DNA from: Aradus depressus
Taxonomy: Eukaryota; Arthropoda; Insecta; Hemiptera; Aradidae
Assembly (NCBI GenBank): GCA_963662175.1
Contig: OY759218.1
Location: 6,316,001 to 6,380,000, forward strand
Direction: 5' to 3'
Length of the DNA stretch: 64,000 bases
Shown: piece by piece, positions 22,987 to 36,200 of the stretch
Layout of the letters: every line of letters begins with the position of its first letter
Numbering within the stretch: position 1 is the first letter of the stretch
Made by a program: the position numbers and the translations under genes
Notes under the pieces: generated by a model
The model's input: the letters and a program-made list of their open reading frames with translations, nothing else
Database searches by the model: none
Told to the model about the DNA's origin: nothing

Positions 22987-24271
22987 AAAGTAATACATAA
23001 ATGGAATCGAATTGCTTTTCATGTCCATTCAAAATTCTCGCTCTATTCGGTTCCCTAGGGAGATGATCGGTTAATTCTAGAACTTGCCCTGAACTGTTTT
23101 AACCCTCCGTCGGGCGCAACTGATTTGTCAGGCACATTCATAGTTGAATAAATTACAAGGCAGCTCGATTCATACTTCAGTCAGTGGGGGGCGGGTTCCG
23201 TTGGGGGGCCTGGGCTTGGGGTTGCTGGCTTGGCTGGGGGTCTTTGGGGGGGGGGGGCACTGGTCTATAGACCCAGGAGCTCCGAAGGTCTGGACGGCCG
23301 GCACTATCTACATGCAGACCTTCCTTCAGGAGCCTCCACTCCAGAGGGCGCTATGAATATTGTTTTGGGTGATGTGGTCCGGCGGTGCCTCCGGCTGTCC
23401 CCCGGCTTGGCCTGGGCCGCTTGCTTGGGCCCTCTGTCTGGGCTCCTCCATCCAGTATCCCGTCTTTGGCAGAATTATCTTTTATAGTGTAGTTTTAAGA
23501 ATAGCAATGGCTAGAGTGGTGTCTGCCGAGGCCAAAAAGAAAAAAAAAAAAAACTTCAGTCAGGACGAAGCAACTACATCATCACCCGCGCAACAAACGT
23601 GCAGGAAAGGATCTTGAGCCATCAGATCCCAGTGTCGACACTGCGGCTCTTCGGATCTTCCTATTTGGCCCGGCGATTGGATCCTAAGGAAGAATTGGTG
23701 AACGTTCTTCATCTACCTGGACGATCTCCTGCAAACTTTCTCTCCTGTTGAACTTTGAACTTGCATCTAGGCGACGGATGTAACACTTTTCCCCCCTTTA
23801 TCAAAGTCATCTGGTCCTCCGCATCTCTCTTCCCTTCATTATTTGTTCAATTTATCTCTCTACTTGCTTACAGTTAACGTTAATGTGCCCAGAAAGGTGG
23901 TAAGCTCTCTACCGATATGTTGGCGCGCATGTTGACTCTCTGACTTCTTTCCCCTGCAAGGTCGACCACTGGTGACCGATTCCGTTTTTAGGTTTGATTT
24001 AATTAAAGTTTGTTTCTTTGTTTTATTTATTTATTTTTACTGGAGCCTGCGTCACCATGATGAATAGTGTATTGATGGCTTCCCATTCAGTCAGGCATAG
24101 CTTGACAACGTGGGTATGTTAAAAAAAAAACTGCTGTCACGTTTGCCTCTATAAAACGTAATTTATTTAATTTACTGTTGGGCGTACGAGTACACGACTA
24201 TTAAATTTTGTGAGAGTTCCAAATGAATCACAACATAGTGATAGATTTCAAAAAAGAAAATATTTAAATCC
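22987..24271. other. Intergenic, with a GC-rich G/C-skewed block
   Basis: The block 23160-23490 is much more GC-rich than its surroundings and contains a run of 12 or more G at about 23247. It gives overlapping open frames on one strand with low-complexity Gly/Leu/Pro composition and no recognised family. It may be the 5' part of a LINE or other transposon. No gene is supported. Confidence 0.4.
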
Positions 24272-24598
24272 ATGTTTCTCTATCCAGCAACGAATGAGGA
24301 AGTTATTAATACTATCCATGATATGAAAAATAAAGCATCATACAACAAGTATTATTTATCGAAAAAAATAATCAAAAGTCTTCCCAAAAATATCGCAGAG
24401 CCTCTGAGTATCGTAATCAAACTTTGTTTTGAATCAGGTTGTTTTCCTAACTCACTGAAATTAGCGAGAATAAAGCCACTATTCAAAAAAGGTGATAAAC
24501 TATTGACGGAAAATTATAGACCGATCTCACTGCTCCCAACAAATTCCCGAAAATTGTTGAGAAAATCATTTTTCAAATTCAAATTTCTTGGAAAATAA
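24272..24598 (+). pseudogene. LINE reverse-transcriptase N-terminal fragment
   Basis: Encodes TNEEVINTIHDMKNKAS ... LFKKGDKLLTENYRPISLLP, the conserved start of a non-LTR retrotransposon RT domain. It breaks off in other sequence after about 108 codons. No ends or target duplication are visible. Confidence 0.75.
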
Positions 24599-24669
24599 TA
24601 GACTGCTAACTCGAACGTTTCGGTTTTAGACAAAATAAACAGACTTCAAATGCCACATTTGAATTTATT

Positions 24670-24768
24670 GATTCCGAATCGGACTTATGTTTATAGGAAC
24701 TTTTTTGTTCAAAATTAAATTTCCTTTAAGACCTCAAAGTTTTTTTACCTCCATGCTGGGACACCCTG
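24670..24768. mobile_element. Solo terminal repeat of the long-TIR mariner family
   Basis: This stretch matches the right end of the mariner element at 59273-60593, including CCATGCTGGGACACCCTG followed by TATATA. Only the outer 100 bp or so of the terminal repeat is present. Confidence 0.8.
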
Positions 24769-24855
24769 TATATATATATATATATTTATTTTATTTTTTT
24801 ATATATTGTTATAGTTGCATTGTTTTCTTTTTCTTTTCTATATCTCGCACATTGG

Positions 24856-24895
24856 GACCTGATGAAAGGACATAAGAACGTCCCGAAACATCGTT
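24856..24895 (+). ncRNA. Hammerhead-like motif, partly degenerate
   Basis: GAC, CUGAUGA, AA, GGAC...GUCC (helix II), C, GAAACAUC, GUU. GAC pairs with GUU (one wobble) as helix I. The helix III bases are ACAU instead of the self-complementary ACGU, so folding is doubtful. Confidence 0.45.
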
Positions 24896-26142
24896 GTGAT
24901 AAAGACACTTCCGAAGAGTTTATAAAAATAGTTATCAGTTATTAAATTGAAAAATGTATGTAGTAATTATAAATGTATCTATGTATTAATATTTTTTTTT
25001 TGTACTCATATCTTTTTAAGTATTTATTTATTCAGTGTTTATTCATTTCATTTCACTTTTTTTAAAATAGTTTTACCTTTCTCACAAAGGAGAAATTGGA
25101 GTTCCAAATACATTGAGCGGCAACAAACTGAGTAAATAGGTAGTATAGTTCAGTTAACAGGGCTAATATTAGCAACAAAAGCAAAAGGCAGACATTTAAA
25201 TAATGAATATGTTGGTGTACATATCGCATTTCGTCTTACACCTATAACTCTTTTTCTTCAGCACATAAAACACATTATACTGTAGCTTCGTATCCTGGGT
25301 TTAGAAGGGAACAAGGAAGTCCCTAAAAACATTATAGTTTTTATATTATTTTATTCAGTTTTTCATTTTATGTACAATATAGTAAGTGAACTTTTGAAAA
25401 TAAAGTCGTCAAACAACTTGTGATAACGATTCAAGAGAAACATTTTACACCATTCATTTTCCCATCCATCTTCAGTCTATCACTTAATTTTCATGAGAAG
25501 GCAATAGAGGGCCCTGAAAACATGTGAAAATACATTTTTATTTAAGTGAAATATATGGATTCTTAATCCTCCCCTTAAGAAAACAAATGATGCGGAAATG
25601 CATGCAGGAAACAAATTGTTGATAGCAGATTTTAAAAATTGAATATATTAAGAACTGTATACTAATATATACTACAAAATAAATAATACAGGAGTAGTGA
25701 AGTGTTTTTTTTTTATAATCTAATAAGACGAACATTTTATTGCAAATTAAAAACACTATATGTAATATATTTCTGATTTAAAATGACGGACAAATCCGAG
25801 AGCGTAAGGAAAAATAAGGATTTAAATTTTTAAACATTTCGCGTTCCTATTACTCTCCATTTCGGTGGTCTGACAAATTTGAAACGTCGTGAGAACTAAT
25901 GAGGCCTCAGACTGAATGTACCCTGCAAATTTAATCAAAATCCGTAAGGTAGTTCCGAAGATTTTAAGTAGTTGCAATTTTTATCGTTGGGGCCGTACAA
26001 ACAAATAAACCAACAATGTCCAGTTTTTCGAATTAGGCCTCTAAATACGTCCTCTATTTTAATACTTTCTCTATGTGAAGGATAAGAAAGTAAAAATATA
26101 CTTACAATGGAATGATGATAAGTATTTCTAAATTAAACAATC
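24896..26142. other. AT-rich intergenic stretch between LINE relic and transaldolase
   Basis: No gene was recognised. The DNA is very AT-rich with scattered repeat-like words. The 3' end of the transaldolase transcript must lie here, but no single polyadenylation signal stands out. Confidence 0.4.
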
Positions 26143-29100
26143 TTATCGCAATATTTTTGCTTTGATCAGGTTTTCCAGTTTGACGGTGTCTTGTGCAAAT
26201 TTTCTGATACCATCAGATAGTTTCTCTGACGCCATTTCGTCCTCATTTAGAAGCCATCGGAAGGTCGGCTCATCCAATTCAATTTTTTTAATTTCCAACT
26301 TGGCAGCTACGAACAAAAAAAATCAATTATACATTATGCCATAAAAGGAATATAGTTGAAGAGTAAAGGTGACTAGTACTTCTAAGTTGAGGAACGCGGA
26401 CATATTGTGAAAACTTGCAATAAATGAATAAAACAATTTTTTTTTTTTTATTATTTACTTGTATTTGTTCTTATTTATTTGTTATTTCCCCGTATTAGTC
26501 TAGTGATATTGTTTTATGTAAATTTAGAACTAGGTTTTGTTAAGAAATATTTCATGAGTTAGCTAACGGTACAGCCGGGGGACTCCCAAGTTTTAATAGC
26601 ATCCTTTGACCTGAGATGTATTTGAAGGGTCGCTCTCTGCAAACTGACTTAGTTCATAACTAGACCTGACGATGGTATAAAGCCGAAACCGGTAGTTTTA
26701 TGTATATATATATCTTTAGTGGAATAGACAATATTGCAAAAAATAAGTTTGTTTTATTCATTTATGACTAGTACTATCAGTCCATCATTGAAATGCTTAA
26801 TCCATATATGCATTATAAACTAATCCAAAGTAAGTAAAATAAACTAAGTCTAGAGGTGAAAATTGGAGGAGATCAAAACCAGTGGTGACAGTTACCGGTT
26901 GTTATCAGAAACAAATACCGATAACAGTTACCCGTAAATAACACCATTTTTAAATTGTACCACAACTAGGGCTTGTTCCGACCCAGCACAACCGACCACG
27001 ATAACACAAGAGCGAAGTAACCTCCTCTTTTTAAGATATGGACATCTTGCTACTCATTTTTGTATATGATAAAGAATGCGATGTCCTCCAAAGGAGGTAT
27101 AGATCCTTTTTGTAGAAAGCGCGTAACTCATTTAAAAAAAAAATAAAAATACACTTACCATTAGAGGAATTCAAAACAGCTTCAACATTATCAGTACTGT
27201 TTTCCAACTCAGCCAAAAGTTTCGGACTGATCGTGAGCAAGTCACAGCCAGCTAATGCTCTAATCTCACCTGTCAACATTGAAACAAATTAATTTAGATG
27301 CAGCTATGAAAAATATACAAGGCACAATACAACATTGCTCACTGGTCTCTGGCATTCCCCGTTTCAAAACGTTCTCCAACACTTATTTTTGCTTAAGGAA
27401 AATATGCAGAAGAATAAGTTAAGACGAAATACTTATTTATTTTTATTTATATTTGAACTAGGGGTGTGAAAAAAGAAAAATATTAATAAATTCATATTTA
27501 ATAACTATAAATAATAGTAATTAGGGACAGCTGACCTAATGAAGGAAAGTGTAGGGTCTTAGACAGTAACAGAAAAACTTACAAGCAAGAATTGTGATGA
27601 AAAAAATAAATACAAAAAAATTACTAAAATAAAAAGAAACATATTTTGAAGTATTATTACATATTGTTCTACAATAATTTTGTTCAAGTAATAAAAATAT
27701 ATTTCTCGTATAATTCTTACCTATGTTTCGAAAAGATGCTCCCATGACTGAGGTTTTATAACCAAACTTTTTGTAGTAATTATAAATTTTTGTGACAGAT
27801 TGTACACCCGGATCTTCATTGGGCTCGTAACTTTTTATGCCCGTGTTTTGTACATACCTATAAATGTTAAAAAAATTAGTGAAAACATTTTAGCTAAATA
27901 TAATGTAAAAATAATATAATAAATAATATTACCAATCCAAGATACGACCTACGAATGGTGATATCAATGTAACACTAGCTTCAGCACATGCAACGGCTTG
28001 ACAAAATGAAAAGAGTAAAGTCAAATTGCAATGGATGCCATATACTTCCTCCAATTCCCTGTACAGAGAAAGATAATAAACCTTAAGAATAATTGTTATA
28101 TTGATACTAAAAAAAAAAAAACATTCAAATTGTAATAATAAAATTACTTAGCCGCTTGGATTCCTTCCCATGTGGAAGCTAGTTTGATCAAAATACGTTC
28201 TTTTTTTATCCCTTGCTCTTCGTAAAGGCGTATATATTTTCGAGCTTTCTCTAGACTGCCTTCTTTATTAAATGAAAGCCTGAAAGTATATTTAAACAAG
28301 TTAACAGACGTAACAATAAAAAAAAAAGTTTACTAAATAAAATTATCAAACAATGGTATTTTAACAGAGGGTACCTTGCATCAACCTCGGTGGAAACTCG
28401 ACCAGGTATAATTTTTAATATTTCAGTACCAAACAGAACTACCAATTGATCCATGGCGGCTTCGATTTGCTTGTCCAAATTCCTGAAAACAAAAATAGCA
28501 TGGTAGTATTATTTATACCAACATCAAAAATAAGATGTGAAATTCAAATGATGTCCTTAAGCAGGACATGTTTTCGCATCTCGCCGTAGGTTTCCAAGTC
28601 CGAACCTCTCAAGATAAATCGCAAAACGCATATTACAACAAAATTGATAAAACAAGCTCTACAAAGTATAAATCAATAAGATATTCCATATACTCTTCCA
28701 AGTTTGTTCATATCCTACGTCGATTATCACTATTGCTCTGTATGCCATCTATATCCAATTCACCGGGGTCCAGCCCCCTCCCCAAAGCACCTCTCAGAAA
28801 CCGATGTCGAGACTTCAGGAATTTAAACAGCTTACGCTGTCTAAATTCGCTGAACAGGCCTCTCTAATAAATGACTACAAACGTTCAGTTGATTTTTGCT
28901 GTAGCAAGTACGATGAATTTTTAGACAGATTAAACCTCGTCATCAGTGATCATTTTTGTCAAGATAAAGAAATCGAGATACTAAATAAGCTAAAAAATAT
29001 TAATTAAAAAGTCAAATTGAGTAGCAAAATACATAAGATTAGAGACCATAATTAGAGCGAGAGGTACTAGTGTTTAAAGAAATGTTATAATCTGATTTTT

Positions 29101-31406
29101 TAATGTTTTTGTCATTTCTTATATATTTTTGTTTTTTCTTCAATATAGATTTTTTTATTCTCAGTTTTACAACTTTTTAAATAAATCTAAGAACCCACTT
29201 AACACTGGTAGAAAAAATAATTATTATTAGAATTTATAATAAAGAAAAGCTTCGATAATCGGAAGTGGTGCGTTACATTATATATATGTAAAATGTAAGT
29301 AATAAAACAAATACTTCTTGTATTGTGATATTGCGTTGGTGGATGAATTAACGTATTCGACTTATTCGCTATAACATCTCAAAAGTCCGAGCTCTTTATC
29401 ATCGAACAATTTCAACTATGACTGTCAACAAATTTTTAGAAGTAGCCTTTAAGTAACCTTTTTAGAAGTATTGGACTATATATACATGGAATTCTGTACA
29501 CGGAGTAGACATTATCACATCTCAATAGTAGACACATAACTAATAATTTAACTGAAATATCACATACTTCTCTCTACGCTTTCCATAGTCAACAGCTTTC
29601 TCTAACAAATGACCATATTCAGGAAGTTGAGCTGCTGCAAGGATGAGCGACGGGTTCGTAGTTGCATCTGTAGGACTGTACTCTTTCATAGCTGAAAATG
29701 AAAAAAAAAAAAATAATAACAAGAGTAATATAGAAGAATCAAAGAGGGCGCCGGTAGCTCAGTGGTGTGCGTGCTTGCCTTCTGAGCTCAAGATCGTAGG
29801 TTCGAAACCCGACCGATGCCCTTAGTTTATTTTAGGTGGGAGGTAAAATAAACTTAAGCACGCCCTCCTTCGGATGGGACGTTAAGCGATGGTCCCGAGC
29901 CTGTACGATGTCAGGTACTCGTTAAAGACCCCTGCCCTAGGTAAATAAAAATTTAGGGTAGGCAGAATTTAGGACTCCCACAGTAGAGTCGGGCTCATGT
30001 CCATATGACCTCGAAGTTAAAGCCCGGGCATGAGTCATAATAACTAACAACTAGAACAGTACATTCTCCATCCATTTCCAATAATTTCGCTATCTTTATC
30101 ACAAGTTTTGTTTGAGTCCGGCTCGTGTCCATCAGTGCTTTCAGAAAGGGATTTGTAACCCGAAAACGGGATTTTCAGGGTCTTGGTGGGATCGAAATGG
30201 GAAAGAGGGAATTTTTGGGATATTTTTAGTTATGTACATACACATACATACATTGATACATACCTACTTGTTAATTTTACATTATTTTCTAGTCTAAAAT
30301 GTCTAGTGTAAAATTCTCTAAAGACATATTTCCGTAATTAATTTTATTGTTCAAATAATTATTATGTTTTGAATGTTGTTTCTTATGAAGCCTTTTATTA
30401 TGTAAGTATGTACATCATATTTTAATAATTTAATCAAGATATTATGTTGATTAAATTATAAAAATATGATTTCATGAGCTTGTTTTATTAACCCTGTTTA
30501 AAATTTTGGTGGGAAAAACGGGATATTTTAAGATAATTAGTGGGATAAAATGGGATATTTGCCTGATGGTGGTGGGATTTTCAGTTTTCGGACCTGGAAG
30601 CCCTGATGTCCACCAAAGTGACAAAAGGGCAAGATCGAACGAGTCACAAAAACAACAATTATAAGGGGGTTAGAACAGTGTCTCAATAATTTCACGAATA
30701 ATAATAAAAATACATTACATCATGACATGATGATTGCACATTGTGCACATCGGCGTTCTACCGCTGAAATAGATCATGAAATTCCAGGGTTGGCACAAAA
30801 CTTTGATACAATCTGTTTAGTATTGGAAATCATGAAAATAGTCTTTTTAGCACAATTCCTTTAAAATTTAATGGATAGATAAAATATTAAGAATTTTGTT
30901 CACTAACGACTGGGAATAGAATTCCATACATATTTTTCTGGGTACAACTAATTTTTTTAATTTTTCCTTGTATTCATTTATTAAGTATATTGTACAGCCA
31001 AAAGGCTAGTTCAAGTAAAGCTGGGTGACTAATACCTTACAAAGATAGGCTAAAACTTTTGAGCCCTAACGTTAAACCTTTTCAAACTGTAAGCACTGAC
31101 GATAGAACCGAAATGGTAAAAAACATTTGAGTAAGTTCATCCGATATCACTTGCTCCATCAAACTCTAATTTAATGCAAAAAGCTTAAAGAAAGCAAAAA
31201 AATTGACAGAAACTATTCGTTTGTGTTTTACATAACACTAAACCTGGGAAGTCCCGGTCGAACCGATAACCTATGTATTTACATATGTTAAATCTATACG
31301 TTCTGAAATAAATTGTAGTCTGAAAAAATGAATAAATACCTTTAAAATCTCCAGTATCAGCAACCACAATGGTCACCTTCTTCAACTGTTGCAAAGAATT
31401 CGACAT
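26143..31406 (-). CDS. Taldo: Transaldolase
   Basis: This is a cytosolic enzyme of the non-oxidative pentose phosphate pathway, moving a dihydroxyacetone unit from sedoheptulose-7-phosphate to glyceraldehyde-3-phosphate. Exons (- strand): 31406-31340, 29691-29568, 28482-28375, 28279-28148, 28058-27933, 27857-27721, 27269-27159, 26306-26143. All have GT-AG borders and compatible phases, for 969 nt and 322 aa (human is 337). The start [11 protein letters not shown] matches the family's N-terminus. The signature [11 protein letters not shown] contains the catalytic Asp31, and [12 protein letters not shown] holds the Schiff-base Lys132 (human Lys142). [25 protein letters not shown] and MGASFRN follow in the normal order. 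The end [18 protein letters not shown] is typical. Introns carry a SINE, a hAT MITE and possible LINE debris; coding sequence is intact. Confidence 0.97.
26662..26698 (+). ncRNA. Hammerhead ribozyme motif (family A)
   Basis: AGAC, CUGACGA, U, GGU-AUAAA-GCC (helix II with one wobble), GAAA, CCGGUA, GUUU. AGAC pairs with GUUU (helix I), ACCGGU is palindromic, and predicted cleavage is after GUA. Downstream, GTGGAATAGACAATATT resembles the family A end. It lies in the last intron of transaldolase, on the opposite strand. Confidence 0.75.
28720..29007 (+). other. Possible LINE ORF1 fragment in transaldolase intron 2
   Basis: The + strand has a frame reading [15 protein letters not shown]...[10 protein letters not shown]...[10 protein letters not shown]. 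This is a charged, coiled-coil-like stretch resembling LINE ORF1 proteins. It is short and isolated in an intron, so the assignment is tentative. Confidence 0.35.
29746..30048 (+). mobile_element. tRNA-derived SINE, near full length
   Basis: The head GGGCGCCGGTAGCTCAGTGG is tRNA-like with an A box, and the B box GGTTCGAAACCC follows. The body continues with GATGGGACGTTAAGCGATGG and ends AAAGCCCGGGCATGAGTC. Compared with the copies at 47356 and 57727 it lacks about 35 bp before ATATGACCTCG. It lies in transaldolase intron 1. RNA polymerase III would have transcribed the active parent. Confidence 0.88.
30133..30605. mobile_element. hAT-type MITE inserted in a SINE fragment
   Basis: The ends are CAGTGCTTTCAG and, inverted, CAGGGCTTCCAG, typical hAT termini. 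The flanks GTGTCCAT (30125-30132) and ATGTCCAC (30606-30613) are an 8-bp target duplication differing by two transitions. The second copy matches the uninterrupted SINE sequence (ATGTCCACCA). The interior is rich in GGGAT words and has no transposase. Confidence 0.85.
31090..31120 (+). ncRNA. Decayed hammerhead-like motif
   Basis: CACUGACGAUAG ... CCGAAAUGGUA resembles the family A core, but helix II has been lost by deletion. It cannot fold as a hammerhead and is reported only as a relic. Confidence 0.3.
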
Positions 31407-31559
31407 TTTCAAACAAAACTTTCACAGAAAAACCGAGAAAACTAGCGGCGAAAAAGGTTATAATCTTATCATGGGAGGTTTAAATAGTCTGAAAAAAAGC
31501 ATTGATAACCTTTTGGGCAGAGATAACGCTACAGATATGATAATGAAATAAATATTCAG

Positions 31560-32497
31560 GGTTACATCGATATAATTTACTTCTTTATCATTTGCAATAA
31601 TATTGCCTAAGAGTGTACAATACTTTTTCAAATAATCCTTGCTTCCATTGGCATAGTTAGCATTGTTCTCTGGGGTGGGGGGGCTGGTAGGGCCTGAGGA
31701 GGGGGCAGCCGGTCAAAACGACCGAGATTATAAAACAATAGTTTAATTAAACTTAATAATTAACAATGAGGTACCATACACAAAATATTAGTATGTTATA
31801 ACAAAATAATGAACACAAATTTAAATCAACCAATTCTCATCAGTCTAGTCATCCAGTCTTATACAATAAGTAGTAGTAGGAAGTATCCTCAATTAAATAA
31901 GTCTTAATTTTATTTTTTCAGCAAATCGGTCCAAGACTTTTTCAGCTGAAATTAATTTTTTACTCTTTCATTCTCGTTAAGCTGTTAGCACTAAATGTAC
32001 GTTCTTCAAGCAAGAGGTGGTACAATAAAATACTGGAAACAAATGTACTACGAAATTGTAAAAACATAAGCAAAATTTTAATTGTTTAAGTTTATTATAA
32101 AGTTTTTTTTTTTTTCATTACTTTTATTAAAAAATAAATTTCTATAGTTCTCCAAGCATTTTGATTTTCTTTCCTAAATCCATATGAAATTTGCTGCACT
32201 CTATTTGATCCAAAAAAACAGGATCACAACAACAAAAAATCGGTTAAATGTAAACTATACTTGCACATTTAGTGTTCCGTGCCTTCAGCCCCCCACTTAA
32301 ATTAAACGTGTAAGGACAAAAGTTGTTCCTCACATCGCGAGAAATATATTTTGTGAAAAGTTACTTCCTTATTACAGTAATACGAGTAGAGTGGTTTCAA
32401 CCAGATATGTAAAGATGTTCTGTTTCTAAGGAAAACAGCCGAGGAAGGATATAGAATATAGGTGGTCCTTGTGGCACCAATTCTTCATATTTTCTCA
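31560..32497. other. Upstream of transaldolase, no recognised gene
   Basis: AT-rich sequence with short homopolymers and a G-rich patch near 31675. The transaldolase promoter must lie near 31410-31600, but no element could be picked out. Confidence 0.4.
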
Positions 32498-32498
32498 A

Positions 32499-32634
32499 TG
32501 CTGCCAATCGGCGAAGTGAGTCTCAGAGGTATGCTTGCTGGTTCGAAACCCGGCTGAAGCCCTTAGTTTATTTCATCTGAAGGTAAAATAAACTTAAACA
32601 CGCAGTCCTTCAGATGGGACGTTAAGCGATGCAT
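32499..32634 (+). mobile_element. Truncated tRNA-derived SINE copy
   Basis: The B box GGTTCGAAACCC, CCCTTAGTTTATTT and GATGGGACGTTAAGCGATG are shared with 29746-30048. The head is mutated and the second half is missing. Confidence 0.75.
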
Positions 32635-32800
32635 TCAAGATGGGATAATAAAACATTTTGAAATGACCAATGCAGCTGGTTTTTTAACTTGGCACCCTGC
32701 ACCTCCTCCCGCTGTTCCTATCTCAGAAAGAAAACATCGTCCCAACTCAACAACTTCACATAATCGTTCAATATTTCGTCATGTTAAAGCTTTGTATATA

Positions 32801-33085
32801 CTCCCCGTCAAAAAAATCGCAACCCTGAAATTTTTGAATTTTGCTAGAAAACCTGGTTTTAGGTTTTATTTTAAAAACAAAAAACTTCAGATGTTCAAAA
32901 TAAACAATTTTATTTTTTCTTAAGAATGAGCTTAACAAAATCTTTCAATGAGAAAAAAATAAAAAAAATAACTTTTTAAATTTTCTTTTTTATCGCAATT
33001 AATACGTTTTATGAGTTAAAATAACATTTTAGTTGAAAATATTGTTTCCTCTGGCTTTAACAACTGCTTCCATCCTTTTCTTTAT
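32801..33085 (-). mobile_element. 3' end of a Tc1-like transposon
   Basis: The terminus CTCCCCGTCAAAAAAATCGC follows TATATA at 32795-32800, as in Tc1 elements. At the inner edge (about 33040-33085, - strand) the frame reads KKRMEAVVKARGNNIFN and stops, which resembles Tc1 transposase C-termini (RMEAVIKAKG). The rest of the element is replaced by a Penelope-type relic beginning at about 33085. Confidence 0.7.
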
Positions 33086-33245
33086 ATTGTCTAATTCCAC
33101 AAAAATATATACAGAAGTGTACCGGTTTTGGTTTATGCATTCGTCAGTACAAAGTTCAAATCTGACTTTGAAGGCGTCGGCAGAAACCGGTACACTTTAT
33201 GTATATATTCTTGTGGAGCTAATCGATATCGAAGTTAAATAATTT
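33085..33245. repeat. Decayed inverted pair of Penelope-type ends with ribozyme relics
   Basis: Both outer ends carry the family A tail (TATTGTCTAATTCCACAA on the left, CTTGTGGAGCTAAT on the right). Both inner ends have AGTGTACCGG / CCGGTACACT. The hammerhead cores are recognisable (CUGACGA on the - strand) but helix II is broken in both. The arrangement matches 18592-18830. Confidence 0.65.
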
Positions 33246-36200
33246 ATTTGTTCTTATTAAGTTTAATGTATAAAAGGACAAAAAAAAAAATAATAATCAA
33301 CAAATAAGAATAAAAATTCTTTATTAATATTTTTTGACAGAGATACAAGACTATTCTATTTCTTATTTGTATTAATGATAAAATATTATTAGTATATATA
33401 TGGTAACATCTGTAGACATTTTTTGACAATATATGAAAATAGTATTTGATATGTCAATAAAATAATTTGTTTATATAATACTTAAATGGATACTAACAAA
33501 TTTTCTAAAAGTTTAAGTACAAATAACAAAAATATATAATACAATTGTTTTTTAGGAAAAATAAAGTGCAAGTATTTTTAAATATTTCAACTATATAAAT
33601 GAGATAATTTTTTATTTTATTTATTTTTTTCTCAATGTTCTAATTTTTTTTCAGTTAAAAAATGCATACGTTATGCAGTTAAATAGTTAAAAATAGTGAA
33701 GTTCTAAAATAGAAATAGTGACAAATAAAATAAAAAAACAAAACAATCTAAATTAGGTAAAGTTTAAAAAAATATAATAGCAATTACAAAAATTATGAAA
33801 AAATCAGACTCCATCTACTAATTTACAAATCAAATATTCACGACATCATAGCCGTTTAAAGTTGTTAATTGCACTTGGCAAAATAAGTCATTAAGGCTAA
33901 TTACATGAATTACTGCACCGTACACAACCCTCATAAGATGCCTCCCATCATTTCTTATCACTCATTAGCCAAGAGAAATCAACTTCTGAATATTCTAAGT
34001 AAATATAAAACATGTATTAAGTACATATAAAAATAGGCTTAATTCAAGAATTGTAAGTATATAAAAAAAAGTATATGTGTTAAATCCGAAAATATAAAAA
34101 AAATACTTTTTAGGCTAAAATAGTCAATATAAGATTCTACTAAATGAAATTAAAAAAAAAATGTTAGGCTTCTAATTTCCGAAAATGACATGCAAATGTA
34201 GGATTGAAAGGGCCTTTCTAAAGGACGCTAGTTTAATGGTCATTTGAAGATTGTCATTTCAAAATGATGATTTTTATATATTGAAGAAAAATTCGTGCCC
34301 GCATATAGCTGGGTAAATTTGGCGGATTTCCGTAGTTTTTTTTTTTTTTTTTTGTCACGACAATTTATTTTGATGAAATACAAAATGCGAAATTTAGTAT
34401 TTACTAATTAACAGAAGCTGTTAACAAGATCAGATGCTACTATTCCGAACGAAAGTTTCCTGTCTCAAATTAGATAAAGTAGTAAAATCACTTTTATGAA
34501 AATGAATTCGAAAATGAAATGAGAAATTAATTTCTACAGAAATCCGCTAAATCCGTTCTACAGGTTACCTTAGCAAGCAAACCCAGTAACTCCTATAACA
34601 TAACAACTAAAAACACCAAATACGTTACACCTTTTTGTTTTACACACATTAAACTTCTATTATTAATTTTTATAACTTTTGCCTTATTGTTTTGTCTGAT
34701 ACAAAGCTAAGAAGAATTCTTCATATATAAAGACAGACAACTTACTTATAACAATAATATTTTTTACGACTACGTTATAACTAAGTACTAAACTACTATT
34801 ATTACATTTATAATTTAAATATTATTATTATTATATTTTTTTTTTTGGACAGAGAAACCAATAAGATTGTGAGAAAGCGAAATTAGAGACAATTTTATTT
34901 GAAAAATTAACAATTTTTTTTACTGTTTTTCAAATAATTTTTTTTTTTGTAATTTTCGCTTTGGCTTGTAACTATAACTGCAATTTTTTTCTCTCACTTT
35001 AAGGATTCTTCCTCTTCATAACAAGGCTTTCTACGATCTATAATATAAATAATTGTTGAACATAAACGAATAGATATAGTGTTACGAGTTGCCTTAACAA
35101 GAAATTAATGACATAATTGAAAAGCAACAATTTTTTTTCTCCGCTTTTTCAACCATAAGTATGTTTATTTTTTATTTAAAAAATGCAACCATGTACGCCA
35201 AACTGACACATCCGCAACACCTACTGTTAGTAACAGAATTAATTATTTTTCAGAACACTGCTATTATATACTTTTGTAGTAATTTTACCATAGTTATCTT
35301 TAATATATAGGTATATATATATATTTTCAAGAATATACAACAAAATGTAGCCTCTTACATAAACTACGAAGATCAGAAAGTTTTCATGCAACAATAACTT
35401 AACCTACAATTAAATATTAGACAGTTTCATAGAAATGTTTGGTCACTTAAATAAATTCACGAGCCATTACATTTTCAATAAACTATATAATTTAAGAAAC
35501 TTAATAATATATTCCACACTGAACATCAAGTCTTATTAAAAATGTTGACCTTTTTTTTTTGGGGGTCATTTCAATAAGTATTATACTAATCACAACCTTC
35601 AATGGCAATAGTAGAAAACAAATTTCATTATCATAAATCAGGGCCTCTCAAACAATGGCCAAATTGACTCCAGGGGTATAATAATGAAATCAAAATATGT
35701 TATAATAATTATAAGAAATGAACATGAATAAATCAATGATTGAAGTGCATTATCAATTTCTTTATGCTTTTAATTAATTTTGAGTTTATATATAAATAAA
35801 TTCAGTTATACACAAAATAAAAGAAAAGCAATTCATTCATGACCATGACTAATAGTCACAAAAAAAAGGTAACGAGAAAATATAAACATTACTTTTTTTT
35901 TTATAAAGGTATATAATGAGCAATAACATAAAGATTTTAATTGTAAGATGTTTTTAAATTTTAAGATAGACCTAACCAAAAACTTAACATTTTTATTTTA
36001 TCATAGAGATAAAATGAAGAACAGAAATATTTTTATAGTATCTTCGACATGACGAACTTCGAAAAATTTAATTATATCATATGGATATAAAGAACAATAT
36101 TATAAATAATTGAATTTTATCATTGAGGTATAACGAAAACAAAAATATAAGTTTTAATATTATCATAGACGAACGTGGAAAATTCAAACATTAATTTCAA

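Noticed and set aside
23144..23617. Three overlapping open frames in GC-rich DNA
   Set aside because: They overlap in different frames of one strand, have low-complexity composition, contain a poly-G run, and resemble no protein. Composition alone explains them.
29746..29825. tRNA gene at the SINE head
   Set aside because: The tRNA-like head continues into the same non-tRNA body in at least four copies, so it is a SINE.
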